Below, piece by piece: positions 9,005-17,296 of a stretch of DNA of 64,000 bases. A program made the translations under genes and the position numbers. The number at the start of each line of letters is the position of its first letter. The stretch's first letter is position 1. The notes beneath the pieces are model-generated. The model saw only the letters and a list, made by a program, of their open reading frames with translations. It searched no databases and was not told where the DNA came from. Origin of the DNA: Blattabacterium cuenoti (GTDB lineage Bacteria; Bacteroidota; Bacteroidia; Flavobacteriales; Blattabacteriaceae). Location of the stretch: contig NZ_CP059194.1 of assembly GCF_014251635.1 (NCBI RefSeq), forward strand, positions 1 to 64,000, in the 5' to 3' direction.

Positions 9005-10648
9005 TTATCTATATTTGACGTTATATATGTTATATATAATGGTATATAATAAAATTATGATCGTTGTTAATAAACTAATTTTTGATATAAAATCTCCATA
9101 TTTAATGTAAAAAGTTTTCTTTTTATTAAGATATATTTTATTATACAATACACCTTCTTCTCCATAAGGAATATGGGATATGATTTCTCCTCTTTCGTTA
9201 ATAAAACAAGAGATTCCTGTGTTTGCGGATCTAGCTATGTATTTTCGATTTTCAATCGCTCTAATACGAGCATAATACATATGTTGTTTATGCCCTTGTG
9301 ATAAACCCCACCATCCATCATTAGTAATAATGACCATAAACTCCACATTTTTTTTTCTAAAAAAATTAGAAACATATTCACCAAAAACAGATTCATAACA
9401 AATAATAGGAGCTATTTTTATTCCTAAATAAGGATGTTTAAAAACAGAAGGATAATTTTCTTTTCCAAGTTCCATTACAGTTCCTCCAAAATTAAGTAAT
9501 ATATTTCCTAATATAGGGGAAAGGATTTTCTTATAAGGAAAAGTTTCTACTGCTGGAACTAATTTAGATTTATGATGAAATTCAATATTTTCATTAGTCC
9601 CTATTTGAATGACGGAATTAAAAACATCTATCCATTGTATATTTTTCGTTTTTTTTGAAAAAATAGGAATGGAAGTTTTGCTCTTATTTTTTTTTTTATT
9701 ATATAAAGAAATTAATTCTACTCCTGTTATAAATACTGTATTTGGGGATTTATTTCTCAAATAATCTTTAAATACAGAAATGATTTTATTTTTATTTATA
9801 TTTTTTATTTGTATTTTTTCTGAAAACATAGTTTCGGGAGCTATAATCATCATAGATTCTTTAGATATTTTTTGATCTATTAATTTTTTTAATTTTGAAA
9901 TTAATTTGTTTGTGGAAATATAATATTTTTGATTGTACGGATCTATGTTTGGTTGCAAAATTAATACGTTTGCAGTACGTTCATATTGATTTCTTTTATA
10001 TCTTATATAAATAAGATTTGAAATAAAAATCATGATAAAAATTATTCCTATATAAAAAAATATTTTTTTATATAATGATAAAATATTTTTATCATTTTTA
10101 TACTTAATAATAGATTCTGAAAATCCAATATTCACAATCCATATCCATATAGACCCCCCTAAAATTCCTGTATATTCATACCACTGAATCCATTCAGTGT
10201 AATTCGCAAAACCATTTCCTAAATTCAACCAGGGCCAAGATAATTCCCATTCTAAATGCATTTTTTCGAAAGAAACCCATAAACAAACTAGAAATACATA
10301 TCCTATTTTTTTGTCTTTTACATGCTTTTTAATCCATGAATAAAAAGAAAAAATAATTGACATAAAAAGAGCATTACATAACACAGGGGTTAAATAAGCT
10401 TCTAAAGCAAAAGTTCCATTAATTCTTTTTGCATAAGATAACCACCATGTAGAAATAGCATTCCATGTTAAGAAACTAATAAAAGAACATAATAAAATAT
10501 AAAATAAAGAATGATTCAAATAATTTTCTACATATAATAAAGGAACAAAAGCGATAAATAAATATATAGGAAAACCATCTGTAGGCCATCCTAATCCTAA
10601 CAAAATGCCAGAAAGTACACTGTATATAAAAAATTCAATTTTTTTTAT
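9005..10648 (-). CDS. lnt: Apolipoprotein N-acyltransferase, start codon unusual
   Basis: Inner-membrane enzyme that N-acylates the N-terminal cysteine of outer-membrane lipoproteins. The N-terminal half has several membrane helices; the C-terminal half is a nitrilase-like periplasmic domain with the Glu of APETMF, the lysine of HHKSKLVP and the cysteine of ICYESVFG, followed by NDGWWG. Homology begins at a stretch resembling xKKIEFFIYSVLSG. The codon where a Met is expected is ATA (10646-10648). The only in-frame ATG upstream is at 10742-10744, inside the tmRNA gene, and no ATG, GTG or TTG lies between the tmRNA end and this point. An ATT at 10664-10666 is the other candidate. The start chosen here is therefore an inference; the body of the gene is intact. 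Confidence 0.85.
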   Translation of the reverse strand: MKKIEFFIYSVLSGILLGLGWPTDGFPIYLFIAFVPLLYVENYLNHSLFYILLCSFISFLTWNAISTWWLSYAKRINGTFALEAYLTPVLCNALFMSIIFSFYSWIKKHVKDKKIGYVFLVCLWVSFEKMHLEWELSWPWLNLGNGFANYTEWIQWYEYTGILGGSIWIWIVNIGFSESIIKYKNDKNILSLYKKIFFYIGIIFIMIFISNLIYIRYKRNQYERTANVLILQPNIDPYNQKYYISTNKLISKLKKLIDQKISKESMMIIAPETMFSEKIQIKNINKNKIISVFKDYLRNKSPNTVFITGVELISLYNKKKNKSKTSIPIFSKKTKNIQWIDVFNSVIQIGTNENIEFHHKSKLVPAVETFPYKKILSPILGNILLNFGGTVMELGKENYPSVFKHPYLGIKIAPIICYESVFGEYVSNFFRKKNVEFMVIITNDGWWGLSQGHKQHMYYARIRAIENRKYIARSANTGISCFINERGEIISHIPYGEEGVLYNKIYLNKKKTFYIKYGDFISKISLLTTIIILLYTIIYNIYNVKYR

Positions 10649-10677
10649 ATAAAATTTTAACTCAATATTAAAAAAAG

Positions 10678-11079
10678 TGGAGCTGGCGGGATTCGAACCC
10701 GCGTCCAAACAAGTAGTATAAAAGATTTCTACATATTTATCCAAAAAAAGTTTTTTACATTTTTATCCCAGTTTTGGATCTCGAATAAAAATGAAAGATT
10801 CAAAATATAGTTTCAGAAAACTTAAGAATCATATGTTTTCTTATCCTTAATAGTTTACAGTATCTCTATATCAAAAATTATAAGGATGAATTTCTGAGAG
10901 ATATTTTGCTTCTGCATTTTTGCAGACTAAGACTATAATGTATTAACATTAAGCAGCAAAAGCGTATTCTTTTTCGCCATTTATATATTTTGTAACGCTG
11001 TATTTTCGTGTAATACCTTACGTGACACGATATGCTTTCTTTTATTACTTATCTTGCTGTCAAATCCAAAATCAGCCCC
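10678..11079 (-). ncRNA. ssrA: Transfer-messenger RNA (tmRNA)
   Basis: Rescues stalled ribosomes by adding a degradation tag. Read on the minus strand, the 5' end GGGGCTGATTTTGGATTTGA starts at 11079. The 3' end closes with the T-arm-like GGGATTCGAACCCGC-type segment (seen reversed at 10686-10702) and an encoded CCA at 10678-10680. The tag frame at 10949-10978 reads GEKEYAFAA then TAA, which fits the Bacteroidetes pattern GExxYAxAA and implies a GGC resume codon. Length is about 402 nt. It is a one-piece tmRNA, not a permuted two-piece form. It lies immediately upstream of the lnt coding region on the same strand. Confidence 0.95.
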
Positions 11080-11132
11080 TAATTTTAAATCATTATTATA
11101 ATTATATTAATTAGACCACTTTGAAATTAAAA

Positions 11133-12374
11133 TCAGATCAAACTGGTTTTATCTGATGCATCTATTCTTATAAATATAAATAATAAAACTGTAAAAGACC
11201 AAAGAGATGACCCTCCATAACTAAAAAAAGGTAAAACAATTCCTATTGTAGGAAAAAGACCCATAACCATTCCTAAATTAATAATAAAATGAATAAAAAG
11301 AATATTTCCAACCGAATAACCAAAAATTCTTCCAAAAATATCTTTTTGTCTTTCAGATAAAAAATAAATACGACTAATAAATAATAAATAAAATATAATT
11401 AGAATTACACTTCCTATAAAGCCCCATTCTTCTCCTACTGTACAAAAAATATAATCCGTATGTTGTTCAGGAACAAATTTTCCTTTTGTAACAGTTCCTT
11501 TTTGATATCCTTTTCCAAAAAACTTTCCAGAACCAATGGCCGTTTTAGAATATAATAAATTATATCCTACACTATCTCTATATTTTCTATCAAATTCATT
11601 TTGAAATAAAATATTGATTCTATCTTTGTGATGTTGTTTTAAAAATTTTTGAAAAAAAAATGGAGAGAAAATAGAAAAAACTGAAAAACTAATAAATAAA
11701 AATATATAAAAAAATAAATCAATAAGCGATAATTTTCTCTTAAAAATAAAGAAAAAAATAAAAATAATGAATAAAAATAAAACTATAATCCAAGGGGGTA
11801 AACTCAATGAAAGTACAAATAAAAAAATATAAAATAAAAAATAAAATATAAAAGAAATAGACAGCCCTTCTCTATACAAAGTAAGAAGAAAAGAAGAAAA
11901 AATAATAGAAGAACCAGGATCAGGTTGTAAAAATATTAAAAAAGTAGGTAACACTAATATAATAGATATATATAATAATACTTTATTATTATTTTCAATA
12001 TCTTCTTGACTCATAATATGTGCTATCATTAAAGATGTTGATATTTTAGCTAATTCAGATGGTTGAAAACTAATAGGGCCAAAAACATACCAAGATTTTG
12101 ACCCATTTATATTTTTTCCAAAAAAAAATATCCCAACTAAAAGAAATAACGTAAGTAAAAAGAAAAATGGAGTTATATGTTTATAATAAATAGGTTTAAA
12201 TAAAAAAATAATGAATATGAAAAGAACACTTAATAATATCCATATTAATTGTTTTTCTGCTTTTTCGTGAGAAACTGAATATAAATTCATATATCCAAAA
12301 AAAATCATAATAATATAAAAGAGAACAATTACCCAATCTATGTTTCTAAGCGATATTTTATTTCTTTTTGTCAA
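11133..12374 (-). CDS. rodA: Rod-shape peptidoglycan polymerase RodA (SEDS family)
   Basis: SEDS-family glycosyltransferase that works with PBP2 to synthesise lateral-wall peptidoglycan. The 413-residue protein is almost entirely membrane helices. Family features are WYVFGPISFQPSELAKI near 92-108, LIFLQPDPGSSI near 147-157, AIGSGKFFGKG near 280, EQHTDYIF near 302 and a C-terminal PFFSYGGSS. Its start lies inside the end of mrdA (17-base overlap), giving tight coupling with its partner. It is the last gene of the mreB-mreC-mreD-mrdA-rodA operon and is followed after about 50 bases by ssrA. Confidence 0.95.
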   Translation of the reverse strand: MTKRNKISLRNIDWVIVLFYIIMIFFGYMNLYSVSHEKAEKQLIWILLSVLFIFIIFLFKPIYYKHITPFFFLLTLFLLVGIFFFGKNINGSKSWYVFGPISFQPSELAKISTSLMIAHIMSQEDIENNNKVLLYISIILVLPTFLIFLQPDPGSSIIFSSFLLTLYREGLSISFIFYFLFYIFLFVLSLSLPPWIIVLFLFIIFIFFFIFKRKLSLIDLFFYIFLFISFSVFSIFSPFFFQKFLKQHHKDRINILFQNEFDRKYRDSVGYNLLYSKTAIGSGKFFGKGYQKGTVTKGKFVPEQHTDYIFCTVGEEWGFIGSVILIIFYLLFISRIYFLSERQKDIFGRIFGYSVGNILFIHFIINLGMVMGLFPTIGIVLPFFSYGGSSLWSFTVLLFIFIRIDASDKTSLI

Positions 12375-14262
12375 TAGAATTTTTTGTATAAGAGTTATTA
12401 AACTTTTTCATTCTTGCTATTGAATTGTATACTTTTTTCAATCCTGAAGTCATTATTTTTTTTTCAAGATTTTTTCTATTCACATTATTTTTGATATACT
12501 TTTCCGCAATAAGGCTAGCAATAGGTCCAGCCCAACGAGAGCCAAATCCTCCATTTTCTATTATAACAGAAATAGCAATTTTAGGATCTTCTACTGGAGC
12601 GAATAATATAAAAATAGAATGATCAGGCAAAGAAACTATTTTATGATTTACTTTAATAAAATTTTGAGACGTTCCTGTTTTTCCAGCCATTCTAATATCA
12701 GATGATTTAAAACTTTTTCCAGTTCCAATAACAAAAACTTTCTCCATCCCATGAATAATTAAATCAAAATATTTACTTTTAACTTTAGTATGTTTAGCAA
12801 CAGTATAATTAGGGTTGTATACAGGTTTATGATTAATTTTTTTTACGATATGTGGGGTATAAAAAAATCCGCGATTTGCTATGGCACAAACCATATTAGC
12901 TAATTGCATAGGAGTTACATTGATTTCTCCTTGACCAATACTATTAGAAATAATCGTAATAGCATTCCACTTTGTTGTTCCATATTTTTTATTATAATAA
13001 TCTCCAGAAGGAATAACACCTTTTTCTCCTGTAGCTAAATCGTTATATAAATAATTTCCAAAGCCGAAACTTTTGACAATATCACACCATTCATTAACTC
13101 CTTTTGTCAAATTTTTAGGATATTTTTCTATAACACGTTTATAAACTTGTGCAAAATAATTATTGCAAGAAACAGCAACAGCTGTTTCTATTCCTATAGG
13201 AAATCCATGAATTCCAGAATGACAATGAATTCTTTTTTTTCCATATTTAAATCCCTTATAACATATGAAAGTTGTCTTGGGGTCTACTACCCCCATTTGA
13301 AGCCCTGCTAATTCAGTTAATAATTTAAATGGAGAAGCGGGTGGATAACGAGCTTGTGTCGTTCTATCAAATAAAGGATAATCTATCGTATCTTTCATTA
13401 ATTTTTTAAATTCTTTAGATCTGTTAATACCTACAAATAAATTAGGATTATTAATGGGACTAGACACTAAGGATAAAATTTCTCCATTTTTAGGATTTAT
13501 AGCAACTATTCCTCCTTTTTTTTGATACATAAGCTGTTCTACATAATTTTGTAAATTCCAATCTATAGTTAAAGAAACATCATTTCCACTTACAGCTTTA
13601 ATATTATTTTTACTATTATTATAACCTCCTATAATGCAGCCTTTTCTATCTCTTACCCAATATTTTACTCCTTTTTTTCCTCTCAAAATTTTTTCATAAG
13701 ATTTTTCTACTCCAGCCCAACCAATAAAATCTCCTATTTGATAATAACTAGATTCTTTCTTAATATCTTTTTGACTTACTTCTCCAATATATCCTAGAAC
13801 ATTAGCTGAACTTTCTACTTTATAATCTCTAAGAGAACGTTTTGTCCAATCAAACCCTTTGTATTTATAAAGTTTTTCTTGTATACTTGCAAATTTTTCT
13901 TTTGAAATGAAAGGTAAAAAAACAGATGGTAAATATTTAGAATAAATTTTTGCTTTTTCTAAATTTTTAGAAAAAGTATTTTTTTCAATTCCTACAAGAT
14001 TACAAAATTCTGTAATATCAAAATGTTCATCTATAAGAATAGGAATAACTATTAATTCATAAATAGATTTATTAAAAACCAATAAATTTTCATTTCTATC
14101 AAAAATTGATCCTCTTTCAGGAATAACAATTTCTTGTTTTATTGAAGTGTTAAAAGCGTTCAAAATATATTTTTCCGTATATATCTGTATATAAAATAGC
14201 CTTATTATTAATATAATAGCCACAAAACTCAACAATATGTAAAATTTATATAATTTTTTCAA
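12358..14262 (-). CDS. mrdA: Penicillin-binding protein 2 (transpeptidase)
   Basis: Class B PBP, the DD-transpeptidase of the elongation machinery. The 634-residue protein has an N-terminal membrane anchor (about 5-26), a pedestal domain starting with PERGSIFDRN near 53, and the transpeptidase domain. The active-site motifs are SPFK (Ser about 310), SCN (about 364-366) and KTGTS (about 528-532). The SxxK motif reads S-P-F-K with an alanine before the serine instead of the common glycine; the catalytic Ser and Lys are kept. It overlaps mreD by four bases upstream and rodA by 17 bases downstream. Confidence 0.95.
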   Translation of the reverse strand: MKKLYKFYILLSFVAIILIIRLFYIQIYTEKYILNAFNTSIKQEIVIPERGSIFDRNENLLVFNKSIYELIVIPILIDEHFDITEFCNLVGIEKNTFSKNLEKAKIYSKYLPSVFLPFISKEKFASIQEKLYKYKGFDWTKRSLRDYKVESSANVLGYIGEVSQKDIKKESSYYQIGDFIGWAGVEKSYEKILRGKKGVKYWVRDRKGCIIGGYNNSKNNIKAVSGNDVSLTIDWNLQNYVEQLMYQKKGGIVAINPKNGEILSLVSSPINNPNLFVGINRSKEFKKLMKDTIDYPLFDRTTQARYPPASPFKLLTELAGLQMGVVDPKTTFICYKGFKYGKKRIHCHSGIHGFPIGIETAVAVSCNNYFAQVYKRVIEKYPKNLTKGVNEWCDIVKSFGFGNYLYNDLATGEKGVIPSGDYYNKKYGTTKWNAITIISNSIGQGEINVTPMQLANMVCAIANRGFFYTPHIVKKINHKPVYNPNYTVAKHTKVKSKYFDLIIHGMEKVFVIGTGKSFKSSDIRMAGKTGTSQNFIKVNHKIVSLPDHSIFILFAPVEDPKIAISVIIENGGFGSRWAGPIASLIAEKYIKNNVNRKNLEKKIMTSGLKKVYNSIARMKKFNNSYTKNSIDKKK

Positions 14263-14774
14263 TGTTTAATTTTTTTGAAAAAAAAATATATAATACATAA
14301 AATAGTTGTAAAAATACTGCTATATATTGTTCTAAATAAAACAATTTTGTTAAAAACAGTTCCTTTTAACATTTCTAGTATAAACAAAGAAGAATGATGT
14401 ACAAAAACTAACGAAAGTATATAAAGCATTTTCCTAATAAAAGGCAATTCATAGATAGAAAAATCATTTCTATTTACAAAATTTTTTCCATCAAAAAACT
14501 GTAGAAATTTCAATCTTAAAAAAGCAGATAAAGTAGAAGAAAAAGCATGAATCCCTCCAGAATTCATACAATGGTCAATGATCCATCCTATTAAAAACGA
14601 TAAAAATAAGAACAAAAATTTATTTCCATTATATGGAAATACTAATATAAAAAGAATATATATATAAGAATAGTATCCTAAAAATAGAAATAAAGGATTA
14701 AATATTGAGATTTGAACTAAACAAAGAAAAAAAATATAAAATATAGAAATAACAAAATTTTTTATTAAATTCAT
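14259..14774 (-). CDS. mreD: Rod shape-determining protein MreD
   Basis: Small integral membrane protein of the elongasome. The 171-residue sequence is weakly conserved but shows about five hydrophobic helices, and a polar stretch around WIIDHCMNSGGIHAFSS that resembles the conserved D...GlHa region of Bacteroidetes MreD. Identification rests mostly on position, between mreC (one shared base at the junction) and mrdA (four-base overlap), and on topology. High Phe/Ile/Leu content is partly AT bias. Confidence 0.88.
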   Translation of the reverse strand: MNLIKNFVISIFYIFFLCLVQISIFNPLFLFLGYYSYIYILFILVFPYNGNKFLFLFLSFLIGWIIDHCMNSGGIHAFSSTLSAFLRLKFLQFFDGKNFVNRNDFSIYELPFIRKMLYILSLVFVHHSSLFILEMLKGTVFNKIVLFRTIYSSIFTTILCIIYFFFKKIKH

Positions 14775-15607
14775 TACTTATTTTCAACTTTATAAAGTTG
14801 AACATCATTCCATTCTTTTTTTAATAAATTTTTTACAACATAAGCGTTTTCTATAGTAGAAAAATTAGCCATGAGTTTCACTTTTATAATATAATTAGCA
14901 TGTTCTTCATCAAATTTATAAGAATGTACACTTCCAATCTGAATTCCTTCAGGAAAAGTAGCGGATTTTCCATCTGTTTCTACAATGTCACCTTTGTGTA
15001 TAGTGGAATGTCTGGGAATATCATATAAAACTACATATTCATGATTCAGGCCATCCCAACTAAGAGTCCCAAAATATTTATTTTTTTTTAGTCTGGCATT
15101 AACTTTAATTTTTGGGTTTAACAGAGAAATTGCCACACTAAAATGTGGGGAAGTTTTTATAATGATTCCTGCAATTCCATTAGATAATATAATCCCCATA
15201 TCTGGCTCTATTCCATCTATATTTCCTTTGTTTATAGTTATATAATTATCCTGTTCATGAATGCTATTATTTATGATTTGTACTGGAGTGAAAGTGTACT
15301 GTTGTAAATAATTAATATCTTCTTCTTTAAAATCTTTAGATATTTTTCTTATCTTAGAAAAGATTTGAGCTTCACGTAACCTTTTATTTTCATTTAATAG
15401 TTTTTTATTTTCAATTTCTAATAAAAAATAGCTACGTAGTTTATATATGACTTCATAAATTTTTCCAATCATAAAATTGGAAGAACCTGCATAAATATAT
15501 TGATGAAATTTTGAATTTGAAAAAGAAAGAAAAATGGCAGAAAATTCTAGCAAAAAAAATAAAATAAAAAAACGCCATTTCAAAAAAAAATTAAAAAATT
15601 CACGCAT
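14774..15607 (-). CDS. mreC: Rod shape-determining protein MreC
   Basis: Periplasmic scaffold linking MreB to PBP2. The 277-residue protein has an N-terminal transmembrane helix (about 12-28), a short coiled coil rich in Glu/Lys/Asn (about 58-85) and a beta-rich MreC domain. Within that domain NKGNIDGIEPDMGIILSNGIAGII (about 123-146) and the C-terminal FPEGIQIGSVHS are typical. It lies 18 bases downstream of mreB and directly abuts mreD. Confidence 0.94.
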   Translation of the reverse strand: MREFFNFFLKWRFFILFFLLEFSAIFLSFSNSKFHQYIYAGSSNFMIGKIYEVIYKLRSYFLLEIENKKLLNENKRLREAQIFSKIRKISKDFKEEDINYLQQYTFTPVQIINNSIHEQDNYITINKGNIDGIEPDMGIILSNGIAGIIIKTSPHFSVAISLLNPKIKVNARLKKNKYFGTLSWDGLNHEYVVLYDIPRHSTIHKGDIVETDGKSATFPEGIQIGSVHSYKFDEEHANYIIKVKLMANFSTIENAYVVKNLLKKEWNDVQLYKVENK

Positions 15608-15625
15608 AAAATTAATCTATCAACC

Positions 15626-16666
15626 CTATTTCATTAAAAATGTAAATTTATCAATATTTTTTAATGCAACACCTGTTCCTTTCACTACAGCCCTCAAAGG
15701 GTCCTCTACTAAATAAACAGAAAGTCCCGTTTTTTTGGAGATTCTTTTATCTAATCCTCTTAAAAGAGCCCCCCCTCCAGCCATATATATTCCTGTTTTA
15801 TAAATATCTGCGGCAAGTTCAGGAGGTGTTCTAGAAAGAGTTTCCATTACGGCATCTTCAATTCGTAAAATTGATTTATCTAGAGCAGGAATTGTTTCTT
15901 TATAAGAGATATTCATTTCTTTAGGTTTTCCTGTAGGAAGATCTCTTCCTTGTATGTGAATATCATCTGGAGGGGTTTCTATAGATTCCATTGCCGCTCC
16001 TATATCTATTTTTATTTTTTCTGCAGTTCTTTCTCCAATATATAGATTATATTTAGAACGAAGAAAATAGGCTATATCATTAGTAAAAACATCTCCAGCT
16101 ATTTTTATAGATTTTTGACAAACTATTCCACCTAAAGCGATCACGCCACATTCTGTTGTTCCTCCTCCTATATCAATAATCATATTTCCTTCTGCTTTAG
16201 TTACAGAGATACCTGAACCAATAGCTGCAGCCATGGGTTCTTCTATAAGATAAACTTCTTTAGCATTAAGATGTTGAGCGGAATCCTTTACTGCTCTTTT
16301 TTCCACTTCGGTTATTCCAGATGGAATACAAATTACCATTGTTAATGACGGAGTAAAAAATTTATTATTAACTCCTGGAACTTTCTTAAGAAACTCCTTT
16401 ATCATAAGTTCTGCCACTTGATAATCTGCAATAACTCCATCTTTCAATGGCTTGTATATTTTAATATTATCATGTGTTTTTCCTTGCATTTGTTTAGCTT
16501 CTTCTCCTACAGCTAACACTTTATTTGTTCTTACATCTATAGCTATTATAGAAGGTAAATCAACTATTACCTTATTATTGTGCATAATTAATGTATTTGC
16601 TGTTCCTAAGTCTATAGCTATTTCTTGAGTGAAAAGATTCTTCATAAAATCAACTACTAATCCCAT
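15626..16666 (-). CDS. mreB: Rod shape-determining actin homologue MreB
   Basis: Bacterial actin that organises lateral wall synthesis. The 346-residue protein shows the actin-fold nucleotide motifs: IAIDLGTANTLI (about 16-27), MIIDIGGGTTECGVI near 165-179 and MAGGGALLRGLDKRI near 295. EEPMAAAIGSG precedes the second phosphate loop as in the family. The chosen ATG gives MGLVVDFM, close to the Bacteroidetes consensus; an internal ATG eight codons on is possible. It is first in the minus-strand operon, transcribed divergently from folK. Keeping a full mre-PBP2-RodA set suggests the symbiont still builds a rod-type cell wall. Confidence 0.96.
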   Translation of the reverse strand: MGLVVDFMKNLFTQEIAIDLGTANTLIMHNNKVIVDLPSIIAIDVRTNKVLAVGEEAKQMQGKTHDNIKIYKPLKDGVIADYQVAELMIKEFLKKVPGVNNKFFTPSLTMVICIPSGITEVEKRAVKDSAQHLNAKEVYLIEEPMAAAIGSGISVTKAEGNMIIDIGGGTTECGVIALGGIVCQKSIKIAGDVFTNDIAYFLRSKYNLYIGERTAEKIKIDIGAAMESIETPPDDIHIQGRDLPTGKPKEMNISYKETIPALDKSILRIEDAVMETLSRTPPELAADIYKTGIYMAGGGALLRGLDKRISKKTGLSVYLVEDPLRAVVKGTGVALKNIDKFTFLMK

Positions 16667-16751
16667 TAATATTTTTTTTATGAAAAGATTTACCTAATTT
16701 AAATAAAAAATACAGTTTTTCAGTATATTGAATATATTAATAATTTTTCTT

Positions 16752-17264
16752 TTGAAAGAATTAAAAGAACATGATGTCTTTTTATTACAGGGAAGTAATA
16801 AAGAAAATAAAAAAAAATATTTAGATAAATCTTTAATCTTAATATCTCAAGAAATCGGGGAAATTATTAAAACTTCATCATATTTTGAAAGTGAAGCATG
16901 GAATATGAAAAGTTCTTTTATTTTTTATAATAGAGCTTTACATATAAAAACAAATTATTCCCCTGTTCATCTTTTAAAAAAAATATTAAATATAGAATCC
17001 TTCATAGGAAGGAAAAGAAGTTCTTCTAATTATAGAAGAGAGTATCAAAACCGAGAAATAGATATAGATATTTTATTTTATGATCATATCATTATATATA
17101 GTTTTATTTTGACAATTCCGCATCCATTATTACATTTACGAAGATTCGTTTTAGAACCTATGTGTGAAATAGCTCCAAATAAAAATCATCCAATATTTAA
17201 TTTTACGATTTTAGAAATGTTAGGATTATGTTTAGATAAATTATATGTAAAAAAAATTTTTTGA
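16752..17264 (+). CDS. folK: 2-amino-4-hydroxy-6-hydroxymethyldihydropteridine diphosphokinase
   Basis: HPPK transfers pyrophosphate from ATP to 6-hydroxymethyl-7,8-dihydropterin in folate synthesis. The family motifs are VFLLQGSN at the N-terminus, the REIDIDILFYD metal-binding segment and IPHPLLHLRRFVLEPMCEIAP in the C-terminal half. The start is uncertain. The frame has a TTG at 16728 and another at 16752; the second places only a few residues before the GSN strand, as in most homologues, so it is used here. It is divergent from mreB, and the lptD-like gene follows on the same strand after about 30 bases. Confidence 0.88.
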   Translation: MKELKEHDVFLLQGSNKENKKKYLDKSLILISQEIGEIIKTSSYFESEAWNMKSSFIFYNRALHIKTNYSPVHLLKKILNIESFIGRKRSSSNYRREYQNREIDIDILFYDHIIIYSFILTIPHPLLHLRRFVLEPMCEIAPNKNHPIFNFTILEMLGLCLDKLYVKKIF

Positions 17265-17296
17265 ATGAATTTTTATTCTAAATAATAAAAAAAAAT

